Origin: Echinarachnius parma | Lineage: Eukaryota > Echinodermata > Echinoidea > Clypeasteroida > Echinarachniidae | Direction: 5' to 3' | DNA: 64,000 bases | NCBI GenBank assembly: GCA_037951105.1 | Contig: JBAMJV010002054.1 | Coordinates: 62,001-126,000 of the forward strand | In this document: positions 36,001-45,900 of the stretch, in pieces | Layout of the letters: the number at the start of each line of letters is the position of its first letter | Numbering within the stretch: position 1 is the stretch's first letter | Notes under the pieces: model-generated | What the model was told of the DNA's origin: nothing | Seen by the model: the letters and a program-made list of their open reading frames with translations, nothing else | The model's database searches: none | Program-made: the position numbers and the translations under genes

Positions 36001-36687
36001 TATGCCTTTTGACCATACATCCAATGAGATTTACAATGTCTGCATGCAGTGGCCATTTAGTACAAAGCCAGTTGTAGTCGCTGTGGGATTCACAGGTTTG
36101 TACAAATTCTGACAATTCTGAGTTTTTTAAAACTCTCTTTATTGACTCAAGACCTATAACAGGGTCATATACGTCCAGAACTTTGGAACTAATTATTATT
36201 ACAATGCTAGGAATTAACTCTTTTTGCCTTGTGAACCCGTCGGGCAAATAGCAAGATTTCTCTTTATTCTGCAGGTGGGTTAGTGTTCATGTACGTCCAG
36301 TGCAAGGTGTATGTCCAGCTATGGCGGCAGCTTCAGGACTACAACCGGGTCATCTACCTTCCAGAACTGGCCCCCGAAACTCCACATCAAACCTACTATA
36401 ATTATTATTGTCTTACTAATCTTGGCTGTCTATTTGCTGTTCCACCAGCCATCACGTTTAGATATCAATTAAACAATCTCTATATTTCTGCTCTATTTCG
36501 CATTTCTGCAGGTGGGTTAGTGTTCATGTACGTCCAGTGCAAGGTGTATGTCCAGCTCTGGCGGCGCCTCAAGGCCTACAACCGGGTCATCTACGTCCAG
36601 AACTGTCCCCCAGAGATCCGCATCAAGGCCAAGGAGCAGAACAACATGGGGGAACCGCCCAAGCCTCAGATGGAGATCATCCACTAG
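16182..36687 (+). CDS. MARCHF8: Membrane-associated RING-CH E3 ubiquitin ligase, MARCHF1/8 type
   Basis: A two-pass membrane E3 ligase that, in vertebrates, ubiquitinates surface and endosomal membrane proteins and sends them to lysosomes. Exons 16182-16262, 29516-30301, 35561-35753 and 36512-36687 join in frame to 411 residues, stop TAG. The RING-CH domain is at about residues 228-274: CRIC, then CLC, HQAC and CELC give the C4HC3 pattern. TM1 (about 303-326) and TM2 (about 342-368) flank a short loop, followed by [20 protein letters not shown], nearly identical to vertebrate MARCH1/8. The Ser/Thr-rich N-terminus (about residues 43-220) is longer than in vertebrates. The first exon is the least certain: it starts MPITQI, resembling MPLHQI of MARCH8, and ends in phase 0 with CAG|GTGAGT. 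An in-frame copy of the last exon lies upstream at 36275. Confidence 0.9.
16490..17201 (-). repeat. 3' LTR of the antisense retrotransposon
   Basis: This 712 bp repeat matches 21860-22572 almost base for base. Visible differences include CTAGC versus CCGGC near 17089 and a one-base indel near the outer end. The polypurine tract (CTCCCCCC on the + strand, 17202-17209) abuts it. Confidence 0.93.
18240..18781 (-). pseudogene. Protease-like stub in the -1 frame after Gag
   Basis: On the minus strand an open frame overlaps the end of gag and runs on to a stop at 18240. It is shifted by -1 relative to gag, as in many Gypsy-type gag-pro-pol elements. A stretch reading [20 protein letters not shown] resembles the N-terminal part of a retropepsin, where the active site would normally be DSG or DTG. 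Here the Gly is replaced by Thr, so the enzyme is unlikely to be active. No pol follows, and about 1 kb of non-coding DNA separates it from the LTR. Confidence 0.6.
18782..19981 (-). CDS. Retrotransposon Gag with CCHC zinc knuckle
   Basis: A 399-residue uninterrupted frame. Residues about 130-310 have the helical capsid-type region typical of retrotransposon Gag ([17 protein letters not shown], then [21 protein letters not shown], and [19 protein letters not shown]). Near the C-terminus is one zinc knuckle, [14 protein letters not shown], which fits C-x2-C-x4-H-x4-C and binds RNA. The N-terminal about 120 residues are Pro/Ser/Thr-rich. The frame is intact, so the element could still supply Gag, but it has no polymerase of its own. 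Confidence 0.9.
   Translation of the reverse strand: MRIISMAQLPLATCSFGELLGVGLPPAKAGLLIQLRMDGLLGTAYTLRSLPEFREYAHHFIPPPSESLSATGGRPPPGLTLPTTPASARATSERTQSPARPSTTDSQWDSAHWTSGSPQQQTTAWSGLQLPESLTYDGIGNWRAFYVKFANFASHCGWSPEERKLQLCLCLKGHAADLYCSLMDHEPYLEFADIIQRLRKRFDYRDLPETSQLEFASARQTSKETVKDWANRVEDLAMLAFPELPSGYVQQQEVMRFCAGALDQEAGFHVLNRRPPCIGDALEMVQRYQLSHRLVYGHSQYNYPRRFDIGSSQENHAFRVHATARSTANQPATAMNRYVEPEQKTRYCYECRQSGHVARECTAPDLDPPSINAVGAVSGNAQGSVIVADLWPRRPQASI
19982..21859. other. Retrotransposon leader region
   Basis: This 1.9 kb lies between the 5' LTR and gag on the minus strand. It is AT-rich with scattered CGCGAA and GCGAATTG motifs recurring every 40 to 100 bp (for example near 20102, 20132, 20153, 20187, 20270, 20322). 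I see no conserved ORF. The primer-binding site is at its right edge (21845-21857). Confidence 0.6.
21860..22572 (-). repeat. 5' LTR of the antisense retrotransposon
   Basis: Direct copy of 16490-17201. On the minus strand it reads TGAAGCAGTCACTG at its start. The following sequence on the minus strand is the primer-binding site TGGCGCTGC..., whose complement ends GCAGCGCCA. That resembles a tRNA-Ser type 3' end, although I cannot name the tRNA with confidence. Confidence 0.93.
22919..23505. mobile_element. Tc1/mariner-like inverted-repeat element
   Basis: The left end TACCATCATTAGCAAAAGTT continues with TAAGACCACC, and the right end is its inverse ending in GATAATGATGGTA. This gives about 30 bp terminal repeats with TA at both edges. 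The 590 bp interior contains a tract rich in GGGGGC and GGGGCGAATT blocks and no transposase, so it is non-autonomous. It may hold a second inserted repeat at about 23080-23345. Confidence 0.75.
23980..24245. repeat. Dispersed GGGCCA-family repeat fragment
   Basis: AGGGCTCCACACTTA, GTGGCCCGGTCAGGCC, GGTGGCCCGAAAG and CTTGCCCGATCTAGGCCACC mark this as a member of the family at 1531-2310. It has the same order of blocks. Confidence 0.55.
24417..24536. repeat. Foldback repeat (hairpin), copy 1
   Basis: GGCATTCTCTTCCGAAACGTG and GCATGCATGACAAAAAGAAC on the left pair imperfectly with TTTTTTGTCATGCCATGGGC and GGTTTGGAAGA on the right. A related hairpin is at 58297-58432, sharing GGCATTCTCTTC and CATGACAAAAAGAAC. 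The family is non-coding and of unknown class. Confidence 0.6.
27134..27679. mobile_element. TTAA-flanked MITE, copy 1
   Basis: The element begins TTAAAGGGGTAGTTTAGTTT and TGGTAGAGAGGGCGC, and ends with the inverse ACCAAAACTAAACTACCCCT and TTAA. TTAA at both edges fits a piggyBac-type target. The 546 bp body has no ORF. A diverged second copy is at 32736-33297 in the next intron. Confidence 0.8.
27901..28083 (+). mobile_element. tRNA-derived SINE-like element, copy 1
   Basis: The unit has a tRNA-like head (GGCTGCTCTTGGCTAGTATGC as box A, GTGCGGGTTTGAACTG as box B) and a tail with GCGCTATATAAA followed by (ATT)n. The same order is found at 39311-39490, and the tail alone at about 43498. This fits a SINE that shares its 3' end with a LINE partner, but I cannot name the family. 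Confidence 0.65.
31125..32119. mobile_element. Nested TA-flanked element rich in CCGGAAT motifs
   Basis: It begins TAAGCCTGGGTC and ends GACTCAGGCTTA, with TA at each edge. Subterminal blocks (GGAATACCGGAATCCG left, CGGAATACCGGATTCCG right) are inverted. The centre has a long palindrome at 31569-31684. The GC content is higher than its surroundings. No transposase frame is recognisable. Confidence 0.7.
31569..31684. repeat. Long near-perfect palindrome
   Basis: TGCGTGCAGGTTATGGGTCT and the following bases to CCGCCGGG pair with the inverse ending AACCTGCACGCA, giving arms of about 48 bp with few mismatches and a short loop around GAATTGGGGAATTCCCC. It would fold into a stable hairpin if transcribed. 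Confidence 0.8.
32736..33297. mobile_element. TTAA-flanked MITE, copy 2
   Basis: The ends TTAAAGGGATAGTTGAGTTT and CAGAACTCAACTATCCCTTT match the element at 27134-27679 in order and spacing. Shared internal blocks include GAGAGGGCGCT and AATGAAAAACTGAGTGT. The two copies differ substantially and so are not recent sisters. Confidence 0.8.
35838..36107 (+). pseudogene. Two partial copies of MARCH exon 35561-35753
   Basis: The end of the TM exon (GACCGGACGTCCAATGAGAT to GGATTTACAG) is copied at about 35838-35921 and 36011-36096. The first copy has lost its donor (CACAGAATAG). The second keeps CACAG|GTTTGT but has no acceptor. Flanking intron text (TTTGTCTTGTGTTT, GTCCATTTG) is included, so the unit is about 173 bp. 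Confidence 0.85.
36275..36511 (+). other. Upstream copy of the last MARCH exon, in frame with the next
   Basis: An acceptor CTGCAG at 36269-36274 precedes a copy of the last exon (GTGGGTTAGTGTTCATGTAC onward). It matches through TATGTCCAGCTATGGCGG and GACTACAACCGGGTCATCTA and then diverges. The frame stays open for 79 codons up to and through the true last exon at 36512. Using the upstream acceptor and retaining the 237 bases would give a 490-residue protein with the post-TM2 segment repeated. Whether it is used is unknown. Confidence 0.75.
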
Positions 36688-38030
36688 TAGGATTGTGAGA
36701 ATTAGGCTCAAATTTGACTTTGAGTTTTCTATGGTAAAAGTGTGCACAATTCGCATTATCCACTAGGGTGGTGAGAATTATTATTGGCTCAAATGTGACT
36801 TTGAGTATTATTGATAGTGCAACTGTGCACAATTCGCATTATCTACTAGGGTAATGAGAATTATTATTGGCTCAAATTTGACTTTGAGTTTTCTATGGTG
36901 AAAGTGCGCACATTGGCATTATCCACTAGGGTGATGAGAATTATTATTGGCTCAAATGTGACTGAGTTTTCTATGGTGCAACTGTGCACAATTCACATTA
37001 TGGGTGATGAGAATTATTATTGGCTCAAATGTGACTTTGAGTATTATTGATGGTGCAACTGTGCACAATTTGCATTATCTACTAGGGTGATGAGAATAAT
37101 TATTGGCTCAAATTTGACTTTTTAGTATTATAGATGGTGCAAGTGTTTGCAAGAATCTTCAAGATTGAAGGAGGCAGACATAACCAGAAGAAGTAGAAGA
37201 AGAGTGCACAGTTGGCATTATCCACTATGGTTAATGAGAATTATTCTTGGCTTTAATGTGACTTTGAGTATTATAGATGGTGCGAGTGTGCACAATTTAC
37301 ATTATCCACTTGGGTGATGAGAATTATTATTGGCTCAAATCAATATTTGAGTATTCTATGGTGCAATTGTGCACATGCAATTAGTATTGTGATGAGTTTA
37401 CACACAGATTTAGAAGTATCCACTAGTAAGGAAAATGACAACGATTATTGGCTCAAATGTGACTTTGAGGTTTATAGATGGTGCGAGTGTGCACAATTGG
37501 CATTGTCCACAAGGGTGGTAAGAATTATTATTGGCTCAAATTAATATTTGATTATTCTATGGTGCAATTGTGCACATGCAATTAGCATTGTGATGAGTTT
37601 ACACACAGATTTAGAAGTATCCACTAGTTAGGAATATGATAATTATTATTGGCTCAAATGTGACTTTGAGGTTTATAGATGGTGCGAGTGTGCACAATTG
37701 GCATTGTCCACAAAGGTGGTGAGAATTATTATTGGCTCAAATTAATATTTGAGTATTCTATGGTGCAATTGTGCACATGCAATTAGCGTTGTGATGAGTT
37801 TACACACAGATTTAGAAGTATCCACTAGTTCGGAAAATGATAATTGTTATTGGCTCAAATGTCAGTTTTATAGATGGTGCGAGTGTGCACAATTGGCATT
37901 GTCCACAAGGGTGGTGAGAGTTGTTATTGGCTCAAATGTGACTGAGTCACTGAGTATTATAGATGGTGCATGTTTGCACAATTCGCATCGTGAAGAGGTA
38001 GCACACTTTATGTAGTATAAGAGTTCAGAG
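36688..38030 (+). repeat. Tandem array derived from the MARCH stop-codon region (3' UTR)
   Basis: After the stop, units of about 70 to 120 bp repeat ATTATTGGCTCAAATGTGAC, TATAGATGGTGCAAGTGTGC and CATTATCCACTAGGGTGATG. The ATCCACTAG part matches the last codons and stop (ATCATCCACTAG) of the gene, so the array arose from the end of the coding region. About 14 degenerate units are visible; later ones form a higher-order unit of about 215 bp (for example 37410, 37620 and 37825). Confidence 0.88.
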
Positions 38031-38204
38031 ACTGAATACAGTTAAAATGACTGTATAATCTGGATCAGTCGAGAAGATTCTGCACTCAATCATGTCAACT
38101 CATGTTTTTCTGTTTTATGTGCATTATCCATTTTCTTGCCATTTCTTCTTTTTACAATATTTTATTGAATCCTTGACTTGAGCATCTAAGTCATTACATG
38201 TAGG

Positions 38205-38402
38205 AAGCTGTGAGGCTATATTTATAGAATTTTAATATAAAATGCTCTTTTTGTGTTCGTTTGGTGTAAACAATTGAGTTAAAACTGATTGATTTCATTA
38301 ATTATGAAGCTGTGAGGCCATAAATGTAATTTATAAAATGCTCTTTTTGTGTTGTTTGTTTGGTGTAAAAAAAATTTGGGTTAAAACTAATTGATTTAAT
38401 TA
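38205..38402. repeat. Two-copy tandem repeat downstream of MARCH
   Basis: GAAGCTGTGAGGC, ATAAAATGCTCTTTTTGTGT and GGTTAAAACTAATTGATTT-like blocks occur twice, about 105 to 120 bp apart. The piece directly upstream (38047-38085, ACTGTATAATCTGGATCAGTC) resembles the SEC24 terminal-exon repeat. Confidence 0.6.
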
Positions 38403-38573
38403 TTTTTCTCAAGAAGTTGACCATTATCTGCAAGAATCTTCAGGATTGAAGGAGGCAGATATCATTAGTTAGAAGGATAAGAGAATTAGGGTCCCAAATT
38501 CTCATCAGAGGGTCAAATTAAATTAAACTCTAGGTTATTTCTAGTCCATGGATTAAAGTAAAAACTCTGTCTG

Positions 38574-39107
38574 TACCGTAAAACTCCGTGTATAAGACGC
38601 ACTCGTGTATAAAACGCACCCCCAACTTTCTATAAAAAAAAAAAAAAATTTTCATGAATATTCATATATTCATGAGGTAGCAATGCTCATTAAATATGCA
38701 AAATACTAAATTCATTAATAACTTTTTTGTGAGAAAAATGTATAACCACTGTTTAGAAAATTGAATATTAAATGAGTGCTGCTACTCATGAATATCTGAA
38801 TATTCAATTAGTAGCAGTGTTACTGCTTAAAAACTTGCATTTTGTTTTGCTAACCACTATCATTTATGTAGGAAAAAGGTATATTTTGATAAATGTTCCC
38901 CCTTATATCAAGCTCTTGTCATGCCCTAGACCAGTTTAATATGCATTAAACATGACTACCGGGTGTCCCAAAAAAAAAAATTCTAAAATTTTTTTTTTAT
39001 TTAAAAAAAAATTTTTTTTTGGCTGTACCTGTGTATAAGACGCTCCCCCCACTTTGAAAATTTTCCGACGAAAAAAAAGTGCGTCTTATACACGGAGTTT
39101 TACGGTA
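38574..39107. mobile_element. TA-flanked MITE with GTGTATAAGACGCAC ends
   Basis: The left end TACCGTAAAACTCCGTGTAT is followed by AAGACGCAC and the right end is the exact inverse. The terminal repeats are about 29 bp. An inner inverted pair (TGTATAAAACGCACCCCC and CTGTGTATAAGACGCTCCCC) extends the similarity. The 534 bp element has no coding capacity. Confidence 0.8.
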
Positions 39108-39310
39108 ATTCAAAATTTATTTCATGGCAGTGAAAAAATGCACGGGGACTCTGGGCGATTTAGCCCCCGAAACAACCCAAAAGCCCCTGTAAATTTGCAC
39201 AGAGTTCAATGCAAAACAAGTGTTTGAGTGCTCTTTTTATGCAGGCAAGCTTGAAAAGTAGCACCCGAAAAATACATTTTGATTTTTTCCCCTGGTCCAT
39301 GGGTTAATTA

Positions 39311-39490
39311 GCCTTCGCGCCATATCATCAGTGGCAGCTCGGCTAGTATGCTCCCGGGCGAGTTGAGAAAGTATGCAATATCATTGTGTGGGTTTGATGA
39401 CCATGGGTAATAATAATTTAAGCGCAGTAGAGTATTTATTTATAGTAGCTGCGCTATATAAATGTTCATATTATTATTATTATTATTATT
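39311..39490 (+). mobile_element. tRNA-derived SINE-like element, copy 2
   Basis: It shares GGCTAGTATGCTCC, GAGTTGAGA, GTGTGGGTTTGA (box B-like), ACCATGG and GCGCTATATAAA with 27901-28083. It ends in (TTA/ATT)n. A related tail fragment lies at 43498-43512. Confidence 0.65.
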
Positions 39491-39879
39491 TAATTAAATT
39501 GAGCCTTGGACTTCAGACAAATTTTACAATTTGACCCTCTGTTAAGAATTCTACCCTGATAATGATATTAAATAAAAATAATTCTTGCATCAAGAATGTC
39601 CTTTATTTTGGTACTACTTAACTTCTCTTATTGTTGCTAAGAGACAATTTGTACTAATTTGGAAAATTAATGAGAAAAAAAACCCATGTGGATAATAGGG
39701 TTCAATATTTTTGTACATGTATCAAGCCTGGTGCTGATAAGAAATGGAACATGTTTGTCGTTGAAAGACAAAAAACAAAAAAAAACAATTAATATTCAAT
39801 AAATTTAAGTGTGTAAATCTATTTATAGTACTGTCAGAATGTATTCAGTAAAACACACAGTGTAGCTTTAAATAAGGTA

Positions 39880-40140
39880 GTTCAAATTCGTAAGTCAAAG
39901 GCACGGTGCGATCTTGCAAATGCCTTGCCCATGTTACAGAATACACGCTGGTTTAGTGATATGTAGTGCGCACAAACTAGCCTAGTTATGCCTGTTAGGA
40001 CAGGTTGCGACACCCTGTACAATCTGGTAGGTTGAATTTGTAAGTCAGAGGCACAGTGCCATATTGCACACACCTTGAGCACTGAGCCAGTGTAATGGAG
40101 AGTGCACATTATAGTCTAGTTACGCATGTTCAGTCTGCCC
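39880..40140. repeat. Two-copy tandem repeat, about 145 bp unit
   Basis: TTCAAATTCGTAAGTCAAAG and GCACGGTGCGATCTTGCA recur as TTGAATTTGTAAGTCAGAG and GCACAGTGCCATATTGCA about 145 bp on, and CTAG(T)TA(C/T)GC(A/C)TGTT closes each unit. No gene signature is visible. Confidence 0.6.
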
Positions 40141-42129
40141 TGTGAAAAATCTGTACATAGTGAGCACCTAAAAAGGGAAAACAAAAAATTGTGAATATTA
40201 TATACATATTATGAGACATCTGTTGGTGCCTTCCTTTGTACATATAATATATTATGTATACAAAATTGTCCATTACTATGTAATATAGCTTGGAAGATTG
40301 GAATAGCCAGGTTGATAGGTCCTATGTGTATACAATTTTTTTTGTTTTTTTATGTTTATGAATGTGCTATACTTGAATTCATAAATGTGTGTATATATTT
40401 AATTTGAACAATTTGTTGTCTTTATTATTGTTTCTTTTTAAACGGTTTATATATATTGTTTCTTTTTTAATTTGATGGTTTATAATATATTATAGCATTT
40501 CTTTGTAAAAGCTTTAGCTATATCGTCATTTCTTTGTAAACAATTTTATTCATATCATTTCTTGTTGAAAGCTTAGGATTTTTTGAAGAGGTTTGATTTA
40601 TGTTCTCAGCAGCTGGTTATGGATTGATATTTGAATAGGAATGTAATTGTTTTCCGCTTAAAATGTAAAAAGAATAGGTTAATTTGTAATGATGACTTGC
40701 TGCTACTAGAAAGATTAAGATTTGATTTGATGATGAACTGACAGACCAGTAGAAAGGCAATGGTTTCTGTGTGTGGTTGAATTGAATACAACTGTAGAAA
40801 TACCTGAATCAACAAGTTTGATATATCGCAATCATTACAATTTTGATTCATCCAGGAGAAAAATTCATGAAATTGCTGAAGAAGCAACCAATATAATAGG
40901 TTGTAAAACTGTTCTGCTCCGTAAATAGTAAGTCCAGTTGCATAGATTTAAATTTCGATTTCCAGTTTGATATTCAATAGATAATGCTAGTTTATGTTTG
41001 GAGTGAAGCTTAAATACAGAAAGCAGTATAACACATACATGTAGGTTGCTGTGTATCAACGTATATATTTCATTTTTATGATCCGTTCTGGTTCTTTTTT
41101 ATTATATTTGTGGAGGGAGAACTAGAGATTGCAATTCTAGTTCAAATCTTCTTTGTATATCGTACCTTATCATTATATTTACTCATTCAAGACTGTTTAA
41201 TGTGCATTCTTATACTTTGTTCTTTTTTTTAATATTACAGTTGAATACGGTGCATATATGTGGTGCACACATACATGTCTGCAGTCTATTTGGTTTACAC
41301 ACTTTCTTAATGACCCCCTACATCACTGTGTTTAAATAGTTGATAGTTTATGGGTTTGCAATTTGCTACTAAAATTTGCTCTTATTCGTGATGAGCATCA
41401 TATAACATTCTTTAAAAAGGGTTGATTTGGATGCACGAATGCATGTTCACATGCAAATATATTAACTATAAATTGATTTTATGTATTTTTAAGCAGTGTC
41501 TATACTTCAATTGGAGCTACATATTTATTTCTTAAAGGAAAAGAATCATTAATGTTATGTCACGTACCACACAACTACAAGTTATTTTATTGTCAGATTA
41601 CAGTATGTTTGTACTAAATTAGATTTAGCTCTTGTTTTCAACAACAAAAACTTTGTTATTCAAAGTATGATTTGTCAAGTGGTTTCTTGCAATCAAGTGT
41701 TGGGAGTGTATGTTTCATTTTCCTGTAATATTTATGAATTTTATAATATGTCATATAACATTATATCTTGTTATGCTATATTTATATTATAATTTCCTAA
41801 TGCCCTGATCTGATGTTGATCATCCTACAGTTCATAGAAACAAAATAATACTATAATGTCCTTTTCTGGTGTAAAATGAGTTCTACAGCGCTCGTAAAGA
41901 TCAAGACGCGGTATAAATTGAATTGGGATTTGAAAGTCGATGCAGAGTCTTGGGTAATTGTCTGGGTTTGTTAATGCAGCTCTGTCGGGATTACAAGGCA
42001 TGATTTATAATTACCTCGTTAGCGGTGTGAGAGAGAGTAAGCAGATCGGAATATAAGTTATGAGCATAACGAGGGAGCCCTGATTATTCCTTGATTGTCA
42101 AGTCAGACTCAAAAATTATTTCTCAAGTG

Positions 42130-42350
42130 CAGTGGCATAATTTGAGCTTGATGAGTGCTGGTGGGGGGGGGGGGGGGGGGGGGGAGGGGGCACATTGTAT
42201 ATTTCTTTATTTTTCATGTTTTGCTTTTCTTTTTTTTTTTTTCTTTTTTTTGGGGGGGGGGGGGGGGGAGGAGTCAAATTATTACCCCATTGTATTTTCT
42301 TTATATTTAACCTATTGTTTTAGTCAAATGCAAATTAGCGCAGGGTAGGG
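42130..42350. repeat. Poly-G rich element of the AGTGGCGTAGC type
   Basis: CAGTGGCATAATTTGAGC is followed by G-runs of more than 20 and 18 bases separated by a T-rich block. The layout matches the elements at 48152-48631 and 61730-61935. Neighbouring sequence at 42428-42550 is a GGGCAAGT-family fragment. Confidence 0.5.
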
Positions 42351-43151
42351 TACAATATACAGTACATATTTCTCTATTTTTTATCCTATTTAATTATTTA
42401 TGTGTTATGCTAACAAATTTACAAAATACTTGCCCAACTACACTTGCCCGAATACTACAAATGCGTCAAATTTGGTTTCACAGGTTTTGCTTGCCCAGAT
42501 CTGACTGTTGCTTGCCCTAAGCATTGGGCAAGTGCTTGTGTAGAACCCTGATAAGTGAATAATATTTAATGTAAAATAGTTATAAATATATACATATTTA
42601 CAAATCATCTGGATGTACTATTTATAGTAGGGATTGAAGACAAATTACTGCTGAAATGGCTCATCTACTAAAAAATATCACCTGCTAAATAAAATGCGAG
42701 TGGGTTGGGGGCCTAAGCTCTTGATCCTAACAGAATCTTCGTCAGAGGAGAAAGTGATCATAAACATATTTTGAGAGACTTAAAGGATATATTTCAAACA
42801 TCGTCTTGAAGAAGGACTGTGCTTATGTTCAATTATGTGAACCAGTGAAACCTTGCTATTCCTCGAGTGTATGAAGTAACTTTGCCACAAAGTTGCCAAT
42901 TTTAACGCCAAAATCTGCTTTGAAAGTATGACAATGTGTTGCAAATTTAATTATTTTCCTAAATTGTAGCGATCTATGCAATGATAAAAATCATACAAAA
43001 ATAATAAAAAATAATTAGAGTAGGTAAAAACTTTTATAATAAGTGATATGTAAATGTAATTAAAACGGGGCTCCAAAAATAAAGATATTTATGCTCTTTC
43101 TCCTTGTACACTTCATATAACTAGTTAACTTCTTGCTTGAAGTGTAGGGAA

Positions 43152-43241
43152 GCGTTGCATAAAACTCAAAATGCAAAGTTGCGTTTGATTTTCGACGCAA
43201 GTCACCAAAAATCAAGCGCAACTTTGAGTTTTATGCAACGC
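43152..43241. repeat. Foldback hairpin
   Basis: GCGTTGCATAAAACTCAAA, AAGTTGCGTTTGATTTT pair with the inverse, ending TTTATGCAACGC. The arms are about 38 bp with a short mismatched stretch and a loop of about 12 bases. Confidence 0.7.
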
Positions 43242-44189
43242 CCCCCTGGATTACCAAACCACAAATATGTGGGCTATCGTAAGACAGTGTGGGAGGCTTT
43301 TAAATGTTACACAGATCTATTTTTGATGTTCACATTTAAAAGTGCATCAAATACTTTTATCCCTCCACAGATCTTCTGCATATTATTACCTAGTCACATG
43401 CTAAGCAAATTGAGCAATATGACACTGAAAAACATGAACCCTATTTTCATATCATGAAGCTAAGAGATGATGCTAAGAGAAGCTTAGAGATATCATACTA
43501 GGCGCTATATAAATCGATAAACAGTTGCATCGATAAAGAAAATTGTCAAATTAAAAAGATACATTTGAAAGGAATGTCTTAAGACATTTTTATTCATAAT
43601 ATCCAGGAATCATGTAGGATAATCATATTAAATCATTATGTGAGTTTTAAAGGAATCTTTTTTGGGGTTATATTCTTATTTTGAAGCAGTACTTTTGATA
43701 TGTAAAACCTTGAAAACACTTGTTAAAATGTGATATTAAATTAATAAGTAAGATACTTTTCATTGTATATTAAGCTATATTTTCTCATCTAATAGGTATT
43801 AAGTAATCATAAATCTCACAAAAATTTAAGAATTATTCAGAATTTTCATTGCAAATGTTCATTAAAGAAATATATTTTAAAGTTAGAAAGTATATATATA
43901 CTGTAGTTGCATTCCAAGTAAACAAGTGCTCAAATGCCTATAAACATGATGCTCGCTTGTTGCTCCTGTACATACCCCACTAGTTGATAATGATGAGGTT
44001 TCTCAAATGATAATCAAAGATATCAAGGCGTACATGATCAAAGATAACGCATAACATCATTTCTGCCTTCAGCTATATTTGTTCATTTTTTTCCTGGATA
44101 AACAGGTCTGAAGCGTAAACACCTGTGACCTTAGATATAATTAATGAGTCTTTTAAAATGGGGTCCTGACGTGGCGCCACATGTCTTAT

Positions 44190-44248
44190 TTTAATAAACA
44201 GGCAAACTTACTACATAAATAAGAACCAGAGAAACTTGTCATGGAACC

Positions 44249-44282
<34 letters not shown>

Positions 44283-44590
44283 AGGCACGCTTTCCAAAAG
44301 AGTGTGTTTAATCAGTCTTTATTTGTAAAGAATATATAATATCAATCAATTAGTTGATCTATTGAACATGTTTTCCTTTTATTGTTAAACTATTAGAATC
44401 TTATTTTGAAGGGCCTTGTTTTAATATACAGGGAAACTTTATGAAACACAACCAGGAATAAACAAACAAACAAACAGGTACTTTTTTCAAGAGAATATGA
44501 TAGTGTTTTCTTCTAGTGACCCTGCTAAAAGAAATCAATATAATATCAATCAATTAAATGAAGTGGATCCAATGAACATATTTCCTATCA
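44190..44590. repeat. Two-copy imperfect repeat with an A30 tract
   Basis: The blocks TTTTAATA(A/T)ACAGG(C/G)AAACTT and AATATAATATCAATCAATTA occur in the same order at 44190-44390 and 44405-44590. A 30-base A-run at 44252-44281 in the first copy has its counterpart as AAACAAACAAAC in the second. Confidence 0.55.
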
Positions 44591-45654
44591 CTTTTCTTCA
44601 GCTGCGGCGGATACTATAGGTTATCATTATACTCGTTACATTTTTACATTTGATAGGAAATATTGGATTTATTATGATTTGTGTATTCTCACTGTGAACT
44701 TGAAAGGAGATGTTTGTATCCTAGAGTGTATTTGTAGTCTAAAAACATAATATTATATTCATATTTTTTTCAAAACCTTGGATATTTTTAGAATATTTTG
44801 TTATTGTTCGCTCTAATTTTCTGCTAAGCAGAAATGATATGCCGCATCTTGTGAACATTCAGTTTATAAATGTTGCATTAGATATTGTAATGTCAAAAAA
44901 CATTGTTTTCTGTTGTTTAATTGTACATTATTGATGTGTTTATATTTATTCATTTTCACATTTAAAATCACTTGTATTTATTCAAATTTCTGACCATATT
45001 TATGAAAACACACGTTCCTGGAAGTGAGCAATTGCTGTCATGGTATTTTTTATGACAAATATGATATTATCGCGTACCATGAGTTATAAAGTACTGTTTT
45101 ATGCATGTGTGTTATATATTTTGTTATCTGCAAGATGTTTTCAGTCATATTCCTTTTTGTTTGATATCTCATTAATATATTGTGTAATATTTATTGATTG
45201 CAGAGTTTACAATGTATGTGCTGAATGCTTAAAAACTAGCCATTTTCAATGCATGGCTTTTGCTTGACGGGGATCAGCTCAAATGCATTTGACCCTTCTA
45301 TTTCGTACTACTGACTTCAGCAGAAAAGCAGTAATGATTTGGAGTCTATCCCTAAATCAAAAGACAAGTAAAGGCCCTTGCGGTCTGATGTTGAGTTTAT
45401 CGTCTTGGGTTCGGTAAAGTGTACATGTAGCTAAATAGGGCACTAATCATACTGGGTCTGCGTTGACCTGCCATGGGCTATGGATCAACAGTGGCAGGTA
45501 TGAAGGGCGGAGCATGCCCAACAAAACAATGTGTTACATTATAAAAACTTATCGCAATTAATAGAGCTAAGGCTTATTTATCTTTTTATCACATTGAATA
45601 AACCTAAGCTCATATTTGAGATATGTCACAATAGATAAGCCCCATCTCTTCATT

Positions 45655-45900
45655 ATCTCAGTTAACTGTATACTGTAATACCTATATCTTTTTTGACATG
45701 ATCTGCCATTCATACAAGCCATTGTTGATCTGCAGATAACACAATAAACTGTAAACTGTAATACCCACTATATCTTTGCTTACATGATTTGCCGTTCATA
45801 CAAGCCATTGTTGAACCGCAGATAACAGTTAACTGTAATACCTATATCTATTTTGACATGATCTGCCGTTCATACGAGCCATTGTTCATCAGCAGACCCT
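45655..45900. repeat. Three-copy minisatellite, about 85 bp unit
   Basis: CTGTAATACC, TATATCT, GACATGATCTGCC(A/G)TTCATAC and AAGCCATTGTTGA recur three times. The copies are close to each other and end at about 45898. Non-coding. Confidence 0.75.
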
